Below are positions 1 through 11,762 of a DNA stretch of 64,000 bases, one piece after another; within the stretch, counting starts at the first letter, position 1, and every line of letters begins with the position of its first letter. A program made the position numbers and the translations under genes. Below the pieces are notes generated by a model. That model made no database searches and was not told the origin of the DNA. It worked only from the letters and a program-made list of their open reading frames with translations. The DNA comes from Solanum dulcamara (Eukaryota; Streptophyta; Magnoliopsida; Solanales; Solanaceae): assembly GCF_947179165.1 (NCBI RefSeq), contig NC_077245.1:50287286-50351285 (forward strand), written 5' to 3'.

Positions 1-460
1 TTTGCCCACCTAGGTCAATATCAAGCCCACTCTTGTGTAATCAATCAAATATATTGATGGAATTCCTGTTGTCAAGTGGAAGAAAGCGGAAGTTAATAGA
101 ATGAATAATTGAAAACCTCCAATACACTGTTATGGGTAAATTTCCTTATGGATGACCGAAAATCGAAGACTTAAGAAAAGGATTACTAAGTGTGGTATTA
201 AGGGTGCTAGTAAGACTGGAGTTTTGCGGAACAAGCACAATCTAATTATATGTATGTTATTGAAAGATTTTGTTAACCAGTGGGTAAGCCAGTTAACCTA
301 GACTTGACCATTATCAACAAGATCAGACCTAATTGTGCTAGGGTCAAGATTCAAGTGGACCTCAAGTCTAACTTTTCAAAAAGCTGTCAACATGGAAATA
401 AAAGATGAAGTTACAAGAGCTATTCATACAGAAGAAGTAAAGCCACAATACACAAACACA
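1..460 (+). pseudogene. LINE ORF1 remnant (DUF4283-type nucleic-acid-binding protein)
   Basis: Translation across frames gives pieces that match the plant LINE ORF1 protein. An early 'MGKFPYGWP'-like piece comes first; then, near 275-400, 'VGKPVNLDLT', 'RPNCARVKIQVDL' and 'VNMEIKDEVTRAI', the DUF4283 region that precedes a CCHC knuckle. ORF1 proteins bind LINE RNA as part of the ribonucleoprotein. Several frameshifts and stops interrupt it, so it is non-functional. The knuckle is not recognisable in the following 470-800 stretch. Identification is from remembered family motifs, not from an alignment. Confidence 0.65.
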
Positions 461-819
461 AACACAAACACAATTGGATTTCTATCCACTAAGACATAAG
501 AAAATTAACAAGAATCAACACGGTATCATAGCCAACCAAGACTCAAGTCAATTAGTAGAGAATACTAGCCTTGGAAAAAAAATCTCCCACCAAAACGCTA
601 CATGCCATTGTAGCACACTTTATGGTGGAGAAGGAGATAAACATAGAGGATTGTGCTAAGGAAGAAGAAAAAGAAGAAATGGTGGAGCAGAGGATTATTC
701 AACACTATAGGATCTCACCTAAGTCAACCAATTGCAAGAAGAACAAGAAATAGGGAAACACAAACTTAAACAACCTATTTGAATTAGAGGTGCTACCATC
801 AATTCCAACATTAAATTAT

Positions 820-1890
820 CATGACATCATTTATATGGAACAACAGATTGATGGAGATACAATTTGCTCTTAATAGAGCACAAATGCTCCATAGACATCA
901 TAGATTCATTTTGATTGCACTTATGGAACATTTTCAGGGAGCAACACAAATAGAGAAGTATATAAGGAGACTAGGTATGGAAGTAGCTGGGAGCAATTGC
1001 AATGGAAAATATAGTATTTTGTTTAGAGGAAAACATTGAAATAGAGCTAGGTTTGGACACTGAGCAACAAATTACCTTGAAACCGCTCCTACAAGACAAT
1101 AACATGGTTTGTTTTACCACCCTTGTATATCCAAGTGCATTGATAAAGAGAGGTTAAGCCTATGGGACAACATCTATGGTTGGAGGAGATTTTAATGTTG
1201 TCTTGAATGAGGAGGAAAAAATAGTAGGTACCTGTCCTACCACAAGAATATGAGAATTTTACTTTTTGCATAAATTCTTGTGTCATTTATGAAACTGTGT
1301 TCAAGGATAGTCCATTCACATGGTGGAATGGAAGAGCAGGAGAAAACTGCATCTTGAAGAACTGGATAATAATGTAATCAATCAACTGCGCCATAAATGG
1401 TTTGAAGAAATGGAGGTAGAGCAACGATCAAAAACTGATTCTCATATTCTGATCACTATGAAAGAACAGAGACAATAGTCTCATAAACCTTCCAATTCTT
1501 GAAATTTTGGATATAAAATGAAGGCTTTATGAAAGTTGTACATGATAATTGACAATTAGATAATGAAGGAAATTCTTTCTATGCTTTCTACCTAAATATT
1601 ACGAAAGTGAAGAAGACATTGACAGCTTGAAGAAAGGAAAAATTTGGAGACATTTTCAAACAATTTGTAATTAGGAAAGAGAATGTTAAACTCAAGGAAC
1701 AACGTTTTGAAGATATCCTTCCACCAAATAATAGGATGGTACTTCAACAGGCTCTAGTTGTGCTTAAAAAGATCTCCATTATGTGGAGAAATTTTGGAGA
1801 CAAAAGACTGGACCTGATTAGTTTGCAATGGGAAAAAAATACTAGGTTTAAAAGAGAGAAAAAAAGGCTTCAAATAAGAGAAATAATGCA
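820..1890 (+). pseudogene. LINE ORF2 remnant, AP-endonuclease domain and linker
   Basis: The product is the amino-terminal part of LINE ORF2, the endonuclease that nicks target DNA. Readable pieces, in order, are 'IRRLGMEVAGSNCNGKYSI' (about 945-1005), 'TLVYPSALIKRG' (1120-1156), the catalytic 'GGDFNVVLNEEEK' (about 1182-1220), 'FTWWNGRAGE' (about 1313-1340), then the post-endonuclease linker with 'VKKTLTA', 'FGDIFKQF' and 'ENVKLKEQRFEDI' (about 1605-1720). The last recognisable piece, rich in basic residues and ending 'KRLQIREI', ends near 1887. The expected reverse transcriptase is absent. Stops and frameshifts throughout make it a pseudogene. Confidence 0.75.
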
Positions 1891-1904
1891 CAGTCATCAC
1901 CCAG

Positions 1905-2056
1905 ATAATGATCCAGGGTGTTCAGATTTCAGGAGCACATCCTAATGCGTTGTCTCCCCGTCTAGAGGTTCTACTAGTTCTAGTTGTTGCTTAGTCTATT
2001 ACAATTAGGCTAGTTATGTCTTCTTAGGAGCAAAGATTCTTAGTCAATTTATCAAG
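1905..2056 (+). pseudogene. Element G (Ty3/gypsy) gag, first segment
   Basis: A proline/serine-rich stretch (PGVQISGAHPNALSP in one frame) leads to 'FIK', which continues as 'LDPSIFTA' on the far side of element A at 50574. This is the start of the conserved gypsy gag core (usually F-x-K/R-L-x-P-P-x-F-x-G). Element A inserted exactly here, using TCAAG as its target duplication. No LTR or primer site of G is present upstream; the LINE fragment abuts it instead, so the 5' end of G has been lost. Confidence 0.6.
2052..2056. repeat. Target-site duplication of element A, left copy (TCAAG)
   Basis: TCAAG immediately precedes the 5' LTR of A and recurs at 50569-50573 right after the 3' LTR. Removing A plus one copy rejoins the gag reading frame of G. 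Confidence 0.85.
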
Positions 2057-4180
2057 TGTAATGTCCTACAACTTCTAAGCAAAGGTTTAAACCATCCTTC
2101 GTATGCGTATAGTCCTGAACCCTATGATTTCTAAGTTGTATATATATGTTGAGGTCCTTTACTAAGTTTAGTAAGTGTATCATATGTGGTTTATCATCGT
2201 AAGGTACCTCAAACACCAAGTCAAGTTCAAAGCATTTTTATTGGCTAAGTTTTTGTATGAATTCATATAAGGGTCAACTTTAAATGATCATAAATCACAG
2301 AATATGAAGAGTTAGGTGACTCGTGACTAATCAAATTAAATGTCTACGAGTTTTCTTTCCAATGCCACCAACCGTTCATCAATGGACTATGGAGTAAAAA
2401 GTTATGACCGTTATACTAGACATGCTGCAAGCTATCACTATGTGACGGGAATTGTGATGGTTCGTCAGACCTTTGATGGGACCGTCACACCTGGCAGTCA
2501 CAATGAGGCAAAATGGTCAAATTTTAGCCTATTTTGATAGTCCAAGGGACGTTCCGTCACACAAGCGACGGTCCGTCATCCAGACAATTTCAGAAGATCA
2601 GATTTTTCCATTTTATAAATATATTTTTAGTATATTTTTGTCCTAAAAACTTTTTGGGAGTTATCTAAATGCCCCTAAACGTGTTGGAAATCAATTTTTC
2701 ATTATTAGACCCTCTCATTCACTCCTAAATTTCAACACTCAAGTATTTAAAGAAACACCAAGGCTAGAGTTCATATTCCAAGATTCTCAACCAAACTTCG
2801 TCACTAAGGTATGTAGGACTTAAATGAGGATTTCCTTTCATCCTCATGTCCAAAATTTTCTCAATTTTAATGAACTTAATTCCATAGATAAGGTTATCAA
2901 ATTCACTTTCGAACTCATCACATTTATGATCCGAATTCAATAATTTCTTAAATTATTTATTCATGATTATGAATTCTTGACTATTGTACTTTTTTTATAC
3001 TTAATAAGGTTCTACATTGTCATTCTTATTAGTTATTGACATGATATTATTTATGATTCATGAAGCTCATATTTCAAAGCATTATTTTAGAATCGTTATA
3101 CCATTATGAAAGCTATTTTGAGAAATCACAAGATATGCATGTTATAGAAAATTTCTCAAGATTTAAGCTATGAACTTGATTTGAAAGATATGTTTTACAA
3201 AGAGAATTTTTGCATATGATTTTACAAAGAAAGATTTGAGCTTTATCTCACCGATTTGAGCTTTGTCTCACACATTATTCAGATAGATAGATAGTTTGCC
3301 TAAATATGAATATATCACATAAGTATATTATTTTGAAGGATTATTTAGCACTAAAATGATGCATATTTAGAAAATTAAAGTTCCATAACTAAATGGTACC
3401 ATAATATTTGAGTATGCCGCTTTGACGATCAACTTCTTTAGCCTTTTGAGGCCCAGTCAGTGGATCCACATCAGATAGATAGGTTTTATACCCTGAAAAG
3501 GTATAGGGAAACCCTTCTTACTGAGATTATAAGTTGGACAACATGAGCTCACATGGGGTATGTCGGTTATAAGAAACTCCCCAGTAAAGCTACTACTAAT
3601 TTTATGTACTTGTATCATCATTACGATTTTGAAATATATGACTTTTATGAACTAGTTTCAAGATGTATTTCATTTATTTTATTTTACATTATGATTATGC
3701 TTAGTGACATCTTACATACTCAGTACATTCTATGTACTAATTGCATATTTTCTCTGCGTTGCATCATTTTTTGATGTAGCTTCAGGCTTCCGTTCTCAGA
3801 TTTGTAGCTAGATAGGTTGCGGCTTTCAAGTATGCCATTGGTAAGTCCTCCTTATTCGGAGACTTTATGGATTAGTTAGTAGTTAGGCTTATCATTAGTT
3901 CTATTATTTGTTTTAAGGTAGCAAAGGGCGGCATACTTATTTCCTTCATTCTAGATAATAAAGGCTTTATTCAGACATTAGTTGTTTCATGGACCTCTTG
4001 ATTATTTTACTCAAACATATATTTAGTACATATTTCATTAACCTAAGTTTCAGCTTCCACTCATATTTCATAAAATGTCAGATCAGTTCATTAGCAGCAT
4101 GCTAATACCAAGGGTCCGCTTGGGATCATTCATGATATTGAGTGTCGGTCACATCTAGCGTGCAGACTTGAGTTATGACA
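2057..4180 (+). repeat. Element A, 5' LTR
   Basis: It starts TGTAATG and ends ...GTTATGACA, and is followed by a primer site. It pairs along its whole length with 48457-50568. The 5' third holds a cluster of GACGG/CCGTC palindromes (about 2445-2575). A CT- and AA-rich leader ends at 2808 with the splice-donor-like AAG|GTATGTAGG. The rest (U5-like) is AT-rich and has no coding content. By eye the pair has diverged strongly, so A is old. Confidence 0.9.
2806..2814 (+). other. Putative 5' splice site in the A LTR
   Basis: AAG|GTATGT matches the plant donor consensus and sits at the end of the predicted leader. The same motif occurs at the equivalent place in the B (5161/5162), E (16502/16503) and H (51613/51614) LTRs. 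A matching acceptor lies just before the gag ATG at 4390-4391. Splicing is inferred. Confidence 0.45.
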
Positions 4181-4184
4181 AACT

Positions 4185-4197
4185 TGATATCAGAGTA
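4185..4197 (+). other. Element A primer binding site (tRNA-iMet)
   Basis: TGATATCAGAGTA lies five bases after the LTR end and resembles the canonical TGGTATCAGAGC complement of initiator Met tRNA with a few changes. Confidence 0.7.
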
Positions 4198-4384
4198 TTA
4201 GGTTCAAGTGTCCTAGGATATCTATAAAGCCACATCTAGTAGAGTTCTTATTATGGGTGTGAAGCGCGTCACACTTATAATAGAGAGGCTATAGGATGTT
4301 TAGGAAATATTTCCATTCTTTCATAATCTCATTCGTGCGATATAGTTTAACTCTATTCACCTTTTTTAATTCATGCTTATATGT

Positions 4385-4391
4385 GTTTCAG
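4385..4391 (+). other. Putative 3' splice site before A gag
   Basis: TGTTTCAG| ends three bases before the gag ATG at 4395 and is preceded by a T-rich stretch with a branch-like TTAAT. It could pair with the LTR donor at 2808 to remove about 1.58 kb, including the primer site. Inferred. Confidence 0.4.
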
Positions 4392-4394
4392 ATC

Positions 4395-4576
4395 ATGCCT
4401 CCACGAAGAACCATTGGTCATATGATGCAAACTAGGAATAGAGGACATCCACCAAACCCCCAACTACTACAAATTCCCATCGGACCAAGGGGTCCCACTG
4501 CACTTGTTGTTCAAGTACCTCAGGCTATGACGACACAGGTTGACCGTCAGGGAGCAGCCCCTGTAGGCTGCCAGGG
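4395..4576 (+). pseudogene. Element A gag, amino-terminal fragment
   Basis: The reading frame opens at ATG 4395 with MPPRR, the usual start of gag in this clade (compare F at 27952 and H at 53277). About 60 residues of proline- and glutamine-rich leader follow. The frame is then cut at 4576/4577 by the start of another LTR (element B), and the capsid core, nucleocapsid, protease, RT and RNase H of A are nowhere in the window. A resumes only in the integrase tail at 30418. The retained start suggests the ancestral gag initiated here. Confidence 0.65.
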
Positions 4577-6629
4577 TGTAAGACCCCAAAAGTTGAAAAG
4601 TTAAAGAATGAGTTTTAAAAAGGAGTTCCCAGAAATTTACAGCTTTTCGCACCAGGTTGCCTTCATGGAGCCCTTCATGGGCCGTGGTGCTCTTCATGAG
4701 CCATGAAGAATCGTCGTGGAAGGCATTGGCTAGTGGAAATTTTGGGTAAAGGTCAACGGATGGCTCCACGGCCCGTAGTGTGAACCACGGATCGTGAGGA
4801 TGTCCATGAACCTAAAACCTTAAGATCTCGCAACCAAAGTTCTCACCTCCACCACTACGATCATCACCACGACCCGTGGTGAGCCTTCCGTGCAGGTGCC
4901 CAAATTCAGTTAAGTTAGAGGTATTTTTGTCTTTTCCCTATGTTTTCATTAATGAATGTGGACGGTTTTTAGGGGTTTGTGCTATCCTATTAATTACCCT
5001 AAGCCTCCCTAACCCTCTCATTCTCACCCTAACACCCTAATCCCAAAATCTTCTCTCTAAAGTTTTTTCTCAAGAGTCTTCTTCTTCCTCAAGCAATTCA
5101 AAAAGAAAATCAAGGTCAAGTCTTCAAGTCAAGAACAAGTTGGGGATTCTAAAAGCTTAAGGTATGTGTGAATTCATCTATGGGTCCTTTCACCCATGGA
5201 ATCCCAAGGTTCTTCTCAAATTCTTTTATGAATTCTTCTTCTAAAAAGCCCCAGTTTCATGAATTTACATTGGGTCTTCTTACTTATGATTTATTTTATG
5301 ACTATTGAACAAATTATACATAATTTACATCATATTTCATGATTTAAAGTTGAATTTCAATGACCCATGTTATATGCTATTTCAAGTATATTTTCAAGGA
5401 ATTATGATCATGAATTTCAAGTGATTTCAAACTTTATGAATGACTACCAAGGTTTATCAATTACTCGTGAAAGATTAAGAATAATGTTTGAATAATATTT
5501 TAAGCACAAAATTTTAGTGTGAAAGATAATTCTCACACAATCATGTTAAAGAGGTGAAAAGATATTCTCACCAACTCATGGATTCTTAGAATCAATCATG
5601 TTAATGAGCTATTATTATGATTACTTTATGATGAGGATTGATATCTTTTATTTTCTTTCCTAATGATGTTAATGGCTACGTTTTCATGAAATTTCATTGG
5701 GATAATGACTAAGCACAGAGAGGACTTTAAGGTGGGGTTCGGTTCAGTAGCCATAGTACCTACCTAAGGGAATCCTTATAGCAACCTTTAGTCCCTAACT
5801 ACTTTTCCCGCATAGTTTTATGATGCCAATATGGCCTAACTAGTGGATCTACATATAGCTCATGATTATGATGTTCTCACAGAGTCTACCTTGACAAAGT
5901 AGCCTTTCTCTTCTCGATGTGGGAGTTACATCAGATTCTATATTATAGCTCGCATGGTCTTGTATGTTGGTTAAAGGTCCTATCCCACATAAAGGTATAT
6001 GAAAAGGTATAAAGCTCTCATGATGATGTTTTGATGCATTGACCATATGATTATGATGTTTTAATGTTTTCATGGTCTTACTCATGTTTTAAGATATTGG
6101 TAATGCATCTCATGATTCAGATTGATTATGTCCTATATTCATTGTTCATGCATAATTCTCACATACTCAATGCATTCCATGTACTTACACATACTTTTTC
6201 CTACATTGTATCATAATGTAGGGTCGGACGATCATCGCACACCTCCCTCTCGTAGCTAGAGTTGAGCTTTACTTTCTTATAGTTGGTGAGTCCTCATGCT
6301 TCGAGGATAATACTTTTATTTTTTCATAGTTCTTACGACTTTTATATGTTGTCATGGGTTATCTAGGAGCTTGTCTTATGCCCCCATCTAGTTTAGTAGA
6401 GGCACGTTGGATGTCATGGAGTCTATATTGTCTTCTCATTTTAAGTTTGAGACTTGTTGTCTTTTATTGATACTTTTCATGTTGAGACTTTAATTTCCGC
6501 ATTTATATCTTAGCTTATTTATTTACTTACCTTATGTATGCTTATAAATTATATGCTAAGAGGCTAGGTTGGAGTCCCTCGGGATTCTAATCATTGTGTC
6601 GCACCTAGGGTCTAGCTTGAGTTGTGACA
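4577..6629 (+). repeat. Element B, 5' LTR
   Basis: It starts TGTAAGACCCC and ends ...GAGTTGTGACA, followed by a good primer site. The proximal part has ACGGCCCGTAG/CCACGG palindromes (4655-4890). A block with several CCCTAA motifs (about 4995-5042) precedes the CT-rich leader, which ends at the donor-like AAG|GTATGTG (5161/5162). The partner LTR at 11593 keeps only its first 170 bp. The rest is AT-rich, non-coding U5-type sequence. Confidence 0.88.
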
Positions 6630-6633
6630 AAGT

Positions 6634-6647
6634 TGGTATCAGAGCAC
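6634..6647 (+). other. Element B primer binding site (tRNA-iMet)
   Basis: TGGTATCAGAGCAC is a perfect match to the canonical initiator-Met primer site and lies four bases after the LTR. Confidence 0.85.
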
Positions 6648-6847
6648 AAGGTTTAAAGTGTCCTAGAGAGTCTAACATGATGCGTCGAGTAGTGTCTTGT
6701 TCATCGATGTGAAGCGCGCCACATCTATGTATAAGAGGCTATGAGGTATCTTAGAAAAAACATCACTTCTTTCATGATCTTATCATGCAATAGAGTTGAA
6801 CTCTAAGGCTTCCTCCTCTAACGCTTTCTCTTTATGATTTCAAAAAT

Positions 6848-8175
6848 ATGCTTCCACGAAGAAACCCCATCTGAAGGAATGCTAAGGAGGAGCGACAAGC
6901 TCCAAATGAGCCTTTGAATGATCAAGTCTCTCATGCGGAGTTTCAGGCCGCGTTTCAGGTTATTTCATAAGTCGTAGCTAATCAAGATAATAGGGAGGTG
7001 GTAGCTTTCATGAACCCAAATCTGGGTATAGTGGATAGTTGAGTTCGTGACTTCACTCAGATGAACCCTCTCGAAATCCATGGCTCTAAGGTAGACGAGG
7101 ATCCACAAGAATTTATTAAGGGCATTGCTAAGATTGTTGGGATCATAGGTTTTAGTCCGGTGGAAATAGAAAACTTAACGGCTTATCAACTTAAGGGAGT
7201 GGCACAAGTTTGGTATAGGTAATGGAAGGATGAAGGATGTAGAGATGATGGTCCCATTGATTTGGAGGAATTCAAGGTTGCCTTCCTTGACTTATTCTTT
7301 CCTTTGGTGTTGAGGGAAGTTATGGTACAAAAGTTCATCAATTTGCGTCAAGGTAATATGAGTGTGAGGGTGTATGACCTCAAGTTTATGAAGCTATCAA
7401 ACTATGTTCCTTTCATGGTCGCCGATCCAAGGGCTCGGATGAGCAAGTTTGTTTCGGGTGTGTCCGATTTGGTGGTCAAAGAATGGAGAACTGCCATGCT
7501 TATCAAGGAGATGGATATTTCGATTAAAGCAGATAGAGAAGGAAATGTTGAAGGAGAGATATAGAAGGGAGTCCAAGAGAGCTTGAACCGATAGTGGAAT
7601 TTTTTGTATGGTAAATTCGGGAATGGTGGTCATCCTCAGTTACATCAAAAGTATTCAGGACAAGATTCATCTAACATTCTGGCTCCAAAGTTTGATAAAG
7701 ATAAGGTGACTAACTCTAAGAGCTCTGAGTGGTGAAGTCATTCTTCCATGCAAGAAGTGTGGAAGAAATCATAAGGGAGAATGCTTAGTAGGATCAGATG
7801 TATGCTATAGGTGTGGAAAGCCGGGTAATCAGAAAGAGTAGTGTAGGAGTGGTGCTAGACCCCAGACTTAAGCGATAGACCATTTAGATTAGTGTGGGAC
7901 TACTTCGGGTGGCGGTCAGTGTCAAAATTGATTTTATGCCCTTCAGACTCGTTAGGAGTTAGATGATTCACCCGATGTTGTGACTGGTATGTTGAAAGTC
8001 TTTGAGTATGATGTTTATACATTGTTAGATTTGGGTGCTGCTCTATCATTTGTTACTCCTTATCATGCTATGAAATTCATTATTAGTCCCGAGATCTTGT
8101 TAGAGATTTTTTTGGTCTATACTCTAGTTGGTGATTCAATTGTGGCTAAAAGATTCTTTCGAAATTTTTCTTAGT
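6848..8175 (+). pseudogene. Element B gag (capsid, CCHC knuckle) and protease start, broken
   Basis: ATG 6848 opens MLPRRNP, a variant of the MPPRR start. The capsid core follows: 'EDPQEFIKGIAKIVG' (about 7096-7140), 'AYQLKGVAQVWY' (about 7183-7218) and 'FVSGVSDLVVKEWRTAML' (about 7447-7500). The zinc knuckle near 7795-7845 reads CYRCGKPGN.., with the histidine replaced by asparagine and a stop before the last cysteine. The protease active site reads DLG instead of DSG (about 8028-8036). Several stops (for example at 7561) break the frame. The acceptor seen before A and F gag is mutated here (TTCAA). Gag would form the virus-like particle that carries the RNA. Confidence 0.8.
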
Positions 8176-11100
8176 TTCAGTTTTTCATAAAATCACCGCA
8201 GTTGATCTTGTAGAGCTTGATATGATCAATTTTGATGTTATTCTTGGTATGGATTGGCTTCATGTATGTTATGCTTCTATATGTTCTTGAACTAGTGTGG
8301 TCAAGTTTCAATTTCCTAATGAGCCAGTCCTAGAATGAAAAGGTAATAATTTCGTGTTTAAAGGTTAATTAATCTCATGCCTTAAAGCTCGGAACATGAT
8401 TCTAAGGGGTGTATCTATCATCTAGTCCTAGGTTAGGGATACAAATTCCGAAGCTCCTACTCTTGAGTCAGTTCGGTTGTTAATGAGTTTCTAGAAATTT
8501 TCCCCAATGATCTCCCAAGCGTCCCTCCCAAAAGAAAAATAGACTTTTGAATTGATCTTCTCCCTAATACCCAGCCTATCTCTATTCCTCCTTACTGAAT
8601 AACCCCGAAAGAATTGAAAGAGTTAAATGAGCAGTTAAAGGATTTGTTGGATAAGGAATTTATTATATCGAGTATTTCTCCATGGGGTTCTCTAGTTCTC
8701 TTTGTTAGGAAAAATAATATTTCTCTCCATATGTGTATTGACTATTGATAATTGAACAAGGTCACTATTAATAATAAGTATCCCATTTCAAGGATTAATG
8801 ACTTGTTTGATTAACTTCAAGGAGAAAGCTACTTTTCAAAGATTGATATTCGATCGGGTTATCATCAACTGTGGGTGAGAGAGCATGACATCTGAAGATG
8901 GTTTTTAAAACTCAATATGGTCACTTTAAATTCTTGGTTATGTTTTTTGGACTAACGAATGCTCCTGCAACTTTTATGGTTTTGATGAACAGGGTGTTCA
9001 AGAAATATTTGGATATATTCGTAATTGTGTTCATCAACGATATTTTGGTTTACTCTTGAAATGAGATGGCGCATGCCAATCATTTGAGGATTGTCTTGCG
9101 AATTCTCAAGGACCGTCAATTATTTTCTATGTTTGTCAAGTGTGAGTTTTGGTTAAGGTCAGTTGCTTTCCTTGACCATATTCTCTCTGATGAAGGTGTT
9201 ATGGTTGATCCTAAGAAAACCGAAGCGATTAAGAATTGTTCTAGACCTTTGTCTCCTTATGATATTCAAAGTTTCTTGGGCTTAATCGTTTATTATAGAC
9301 AGTTTGTGGAAGGTTTCACTTCCATTGCATCGCCCTTGACTACTTTGACTCGAAAGAAGATGGAATTTCAATGGTCTGAGGTATGTGATAAGAGTTTTCA
9401 AGAGTTTAAAGATAGATTTACTTCCGCTCTGATGTTGACCTTGTCAGAAGGTTTTGATGGGTTTGTTCTTTATTATGATGCTTCAAGTGTTGGTCTTGAT
9501 TGTGTTTTGATGAAGAATGGTATGGTGATAGCCTATGCTTCTAGGCAACTCAAGGTACATGAGAAGAACTGCCCGACCCATGACTTAGAGTTAGCAACAA
9601 TTGTTTTTGCCTTGAATATTTGGAGACACTACCTTTATGGTGTCCATATTGATGTATTCACAAATCATAAGAGCTTGAAATATGTGTTCACTCAAAAGGA
9701 TTTGAATCTTCGACAAGGGATATGGCTTGAGTTGTAGAAGGACTATGATATGAGTATGTTGTACCATCCGAGAAAAGCAAATGTGGTTGCCCACTCTCTT
9801 AGTAGATTGCCCATGAATAGAGTTTCCCATGTTGAGGATGCAAGAGAAGAGCTTGTTCGTGATGTTCATAGATTAGCCTATTTGGGTGTCTGATTGGTTG
9901 ATTTTGAGGATGGTGGTGTTATTGTTCAAAATGGTTCTGAATCGTCTGTTGTTGCGGATCTTAAGGCCAAGTAAGATAATGATCCTAATTTGGTTGAGTT
10001 GATGAAAACGATTGTCAAAAAATTCATTAAGGCCTTCTCCCATGGGGGAGATGGTGTTTTGAGATATTAAGGCTGATTATGTGTTCTCGAAGTTAATGGC
10101 TTAAGGGAAATGATATTGTCATAGTTTGTGTATTCTATTTATCCGGGTTCCACATAGATGTATTGTAATTTGAGGAAAGTGTATTGGTGGAATAACATGA
10201 AGAGGGGTATTGTGGAGTTTGTGTCTAAATGTCCTAATTGTCAATAAGTAAAGGTTGAGCATCAAAAATCGGGAGGTTTGACTCAAGATATTGAGATTCC
10301 TACTTGGAAGTGGGAGGCCTTGAATATGAACTTCATTACAGGTTTGCCTCATAATCGTAGGCAATATAATTCGATTTGGGTGGTAGTTGACCAAATGACC
10401 AAGTCAGCTCATTTTTTTCTCATTAAGACTTCCTATTCATCTGAAAACTATGCTAGATTATATATCCGAGAGTTGTTTAAGCTTCATGGTGTCCCATTGT
10501 CTATCATTTCAGATCGAGGTACTCATTTTACATCTCAGTTTTGAAGATCTTTCCAAAAGGGTCTTAGTACTCAAGTTAAGCTTAGTATAACTTTTCACCC
10601 TCATATCTATGGTCAGGCCAAGCGTATCATTCATACCTTATAAGACATGTTGAGAGCTTGTGTCATTGATTTTAAAGGTAACTGGGATGATCATTTTCCA
10701 TTGATAGAGCTCGCTATAATAGTAGTTACCATTCCAGTATTCAGATGGATCCATTTGAGACCTTATATGGTAGGAGGTGTAGATCTCCTATTGGTTGGTT
10801 GGAAGTTGGTGAAGTTGCCTTGATAGGACCCGAGTTGGTGCATGAGGCTATGGAGAAGTTTAGAATGATTGGAGAAATATTGAAGACTACCTAGAGTCAA
10901 CAAAAGTCCTATTCAGATATGAGAAGAAGAGAACTTCAATTTGAGGTTAATGATTGGGTCTACTTTAAAATTTCACCCATGAAGGGTGTGATGCGCTTTG
11001 GCAAGAAAAGGAAGCTTATTCCCTTTATTGGTAAGGTAGCATATGAGTTGGATTTGCCTTCCGATTTGGCATCAGTGCATCTGGTGTTCCATCTGTTCTT

Positions 11101-11347
11101 GTTAAGGAAGTTTATTGGTGATCCTAGCTCCATCGTGCCTTTAGAAAGCATTGGTGTAAAATAGAGTCTTTCATATGAAGAGGTTACGGTTGAGATCCTA
11201 GACTGACAACTTAGAAAGCTAAGAAACAAGGAAATAGATTTAGTTAAAGTTTTATGGAGGAACCAAGAGGTTGATGGTGCTACATGGGAAGACGAAGCTA
11301 ATATGATGTCACGATGTCCTCATCTCTTTTCTTCCGTTCCTAATTGA
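8176..11347 (+). pseudogene. Element B pol (PR-RT-RNaseH-INT-chromodomain), broken
   Basis: Domains in order are the end of the protease (LGMDWL near 8246), reverse transcriptase from about 8630 to 9240, RNase H about 9360-9740, integrase about 10100-11160 and a chromodomain-like tail (VKVLWRNQ, GATWE) about 11235-11347. The RT active site reads FINDILVYS (9031-9057), with the first catalytic aspartate changed to asparagine. Integrase pieces include CPNCQ and the 'ISDRGTHF' segment. The longest clean stretch is 9066-9737 (RT end through RNase H). Many stops make it non-functional. The order (INT last, then chromodomain) marks a Ty3/gypsy chromovirus. Confidence 0.85.
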
Positions 11348-11592
11348 GGTATTGGGTTTCTTCATGATCTACTTAGTCAAAACCACGTGTTTTAGTCATT
11401 CTCATGTTTTCACATACATTCATGTTCATGAAATGAGTTTTAAAGTCATGCTTTAACTTGAGATTGAATATTCCATGTTCTGTATATTTTTGGTATATTT
11501 TGCATTCATGTTGGGCTGTTATGTCTCTTTCCTATTCCATTCATGCTATCTTGATTTTCATTCAAGGATGAATTTTTCCAATGGAGAGATAT
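11348..11592 (+). other. Element B 3' untranslated tail and polypurine tract
   Basis: Non-coding sequence with CATTCAAGGATGAAT (the 'TTCGAGGACGAAT' block shared by these elements) and a weak purine tract (AATGGAGAGATAT) just before the LTR start at 11593. Confidence 0.7.
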
Positions 11593-11762
11593 TATAAGAC
11601 CCCGGAAGTTGAGGTTTAAAGAGGAGTTCCCAGAAATTTGCAGCTTTTGGCACCAGGTAGCCTTCATGGAGCCGTTCACCGTCCGTGGTGCTCTTTACAA
11701 GCCATGAAGAGCCATCATGGAGGGCAATGTCTGGTGGGAATTTTAGGAAAAGGTTAACCAAT
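11593..11762 (+). repeat. Element B, 3' LTR, truncated
   Basis: TATAAGACCCC and the following 170 bp match the start of the B 5' LTR. The match stops near 11762, where element E gag begins in mid-gene. About 1.88 kb of LTR is missing. Confidence 0.85.

Larger units (their letters stand above)
1..1900 (+). mobile_element. Decayed LINE (L1-type non-LTR retrotransposon) fragment
   Basis: An ORF1-like stretch (about 1-460) is followed by an ORF2 endonuclease-like stretch (about 820-1890), the order of plant L1-type LINEs. There is no poly(A) tail and no reverse transcriptase domain: the element stops inside ORF2 near 1890 and the sequence runs directly into gypsy gag (element G). The missing 3' end means this junction is a deletion breakpoint and not a LINE insertion end. 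The 460-820 interval is the degraded link between the ORFs and contains a short ACAAAC repeat near 452-472. The 5' end lies outside the window. Confidence 0.8.

Noticed and set aside
4985..5042. Interstitial telomere repeat (several CCCTAA words)
   Set aside because: The words are not in tandem, and the same block occurs in the F LTRs (for example 24735-24775, reversed). It is part of the LTR near the predicted transcript start, possibly telo-box-like, not a telomere remnant.
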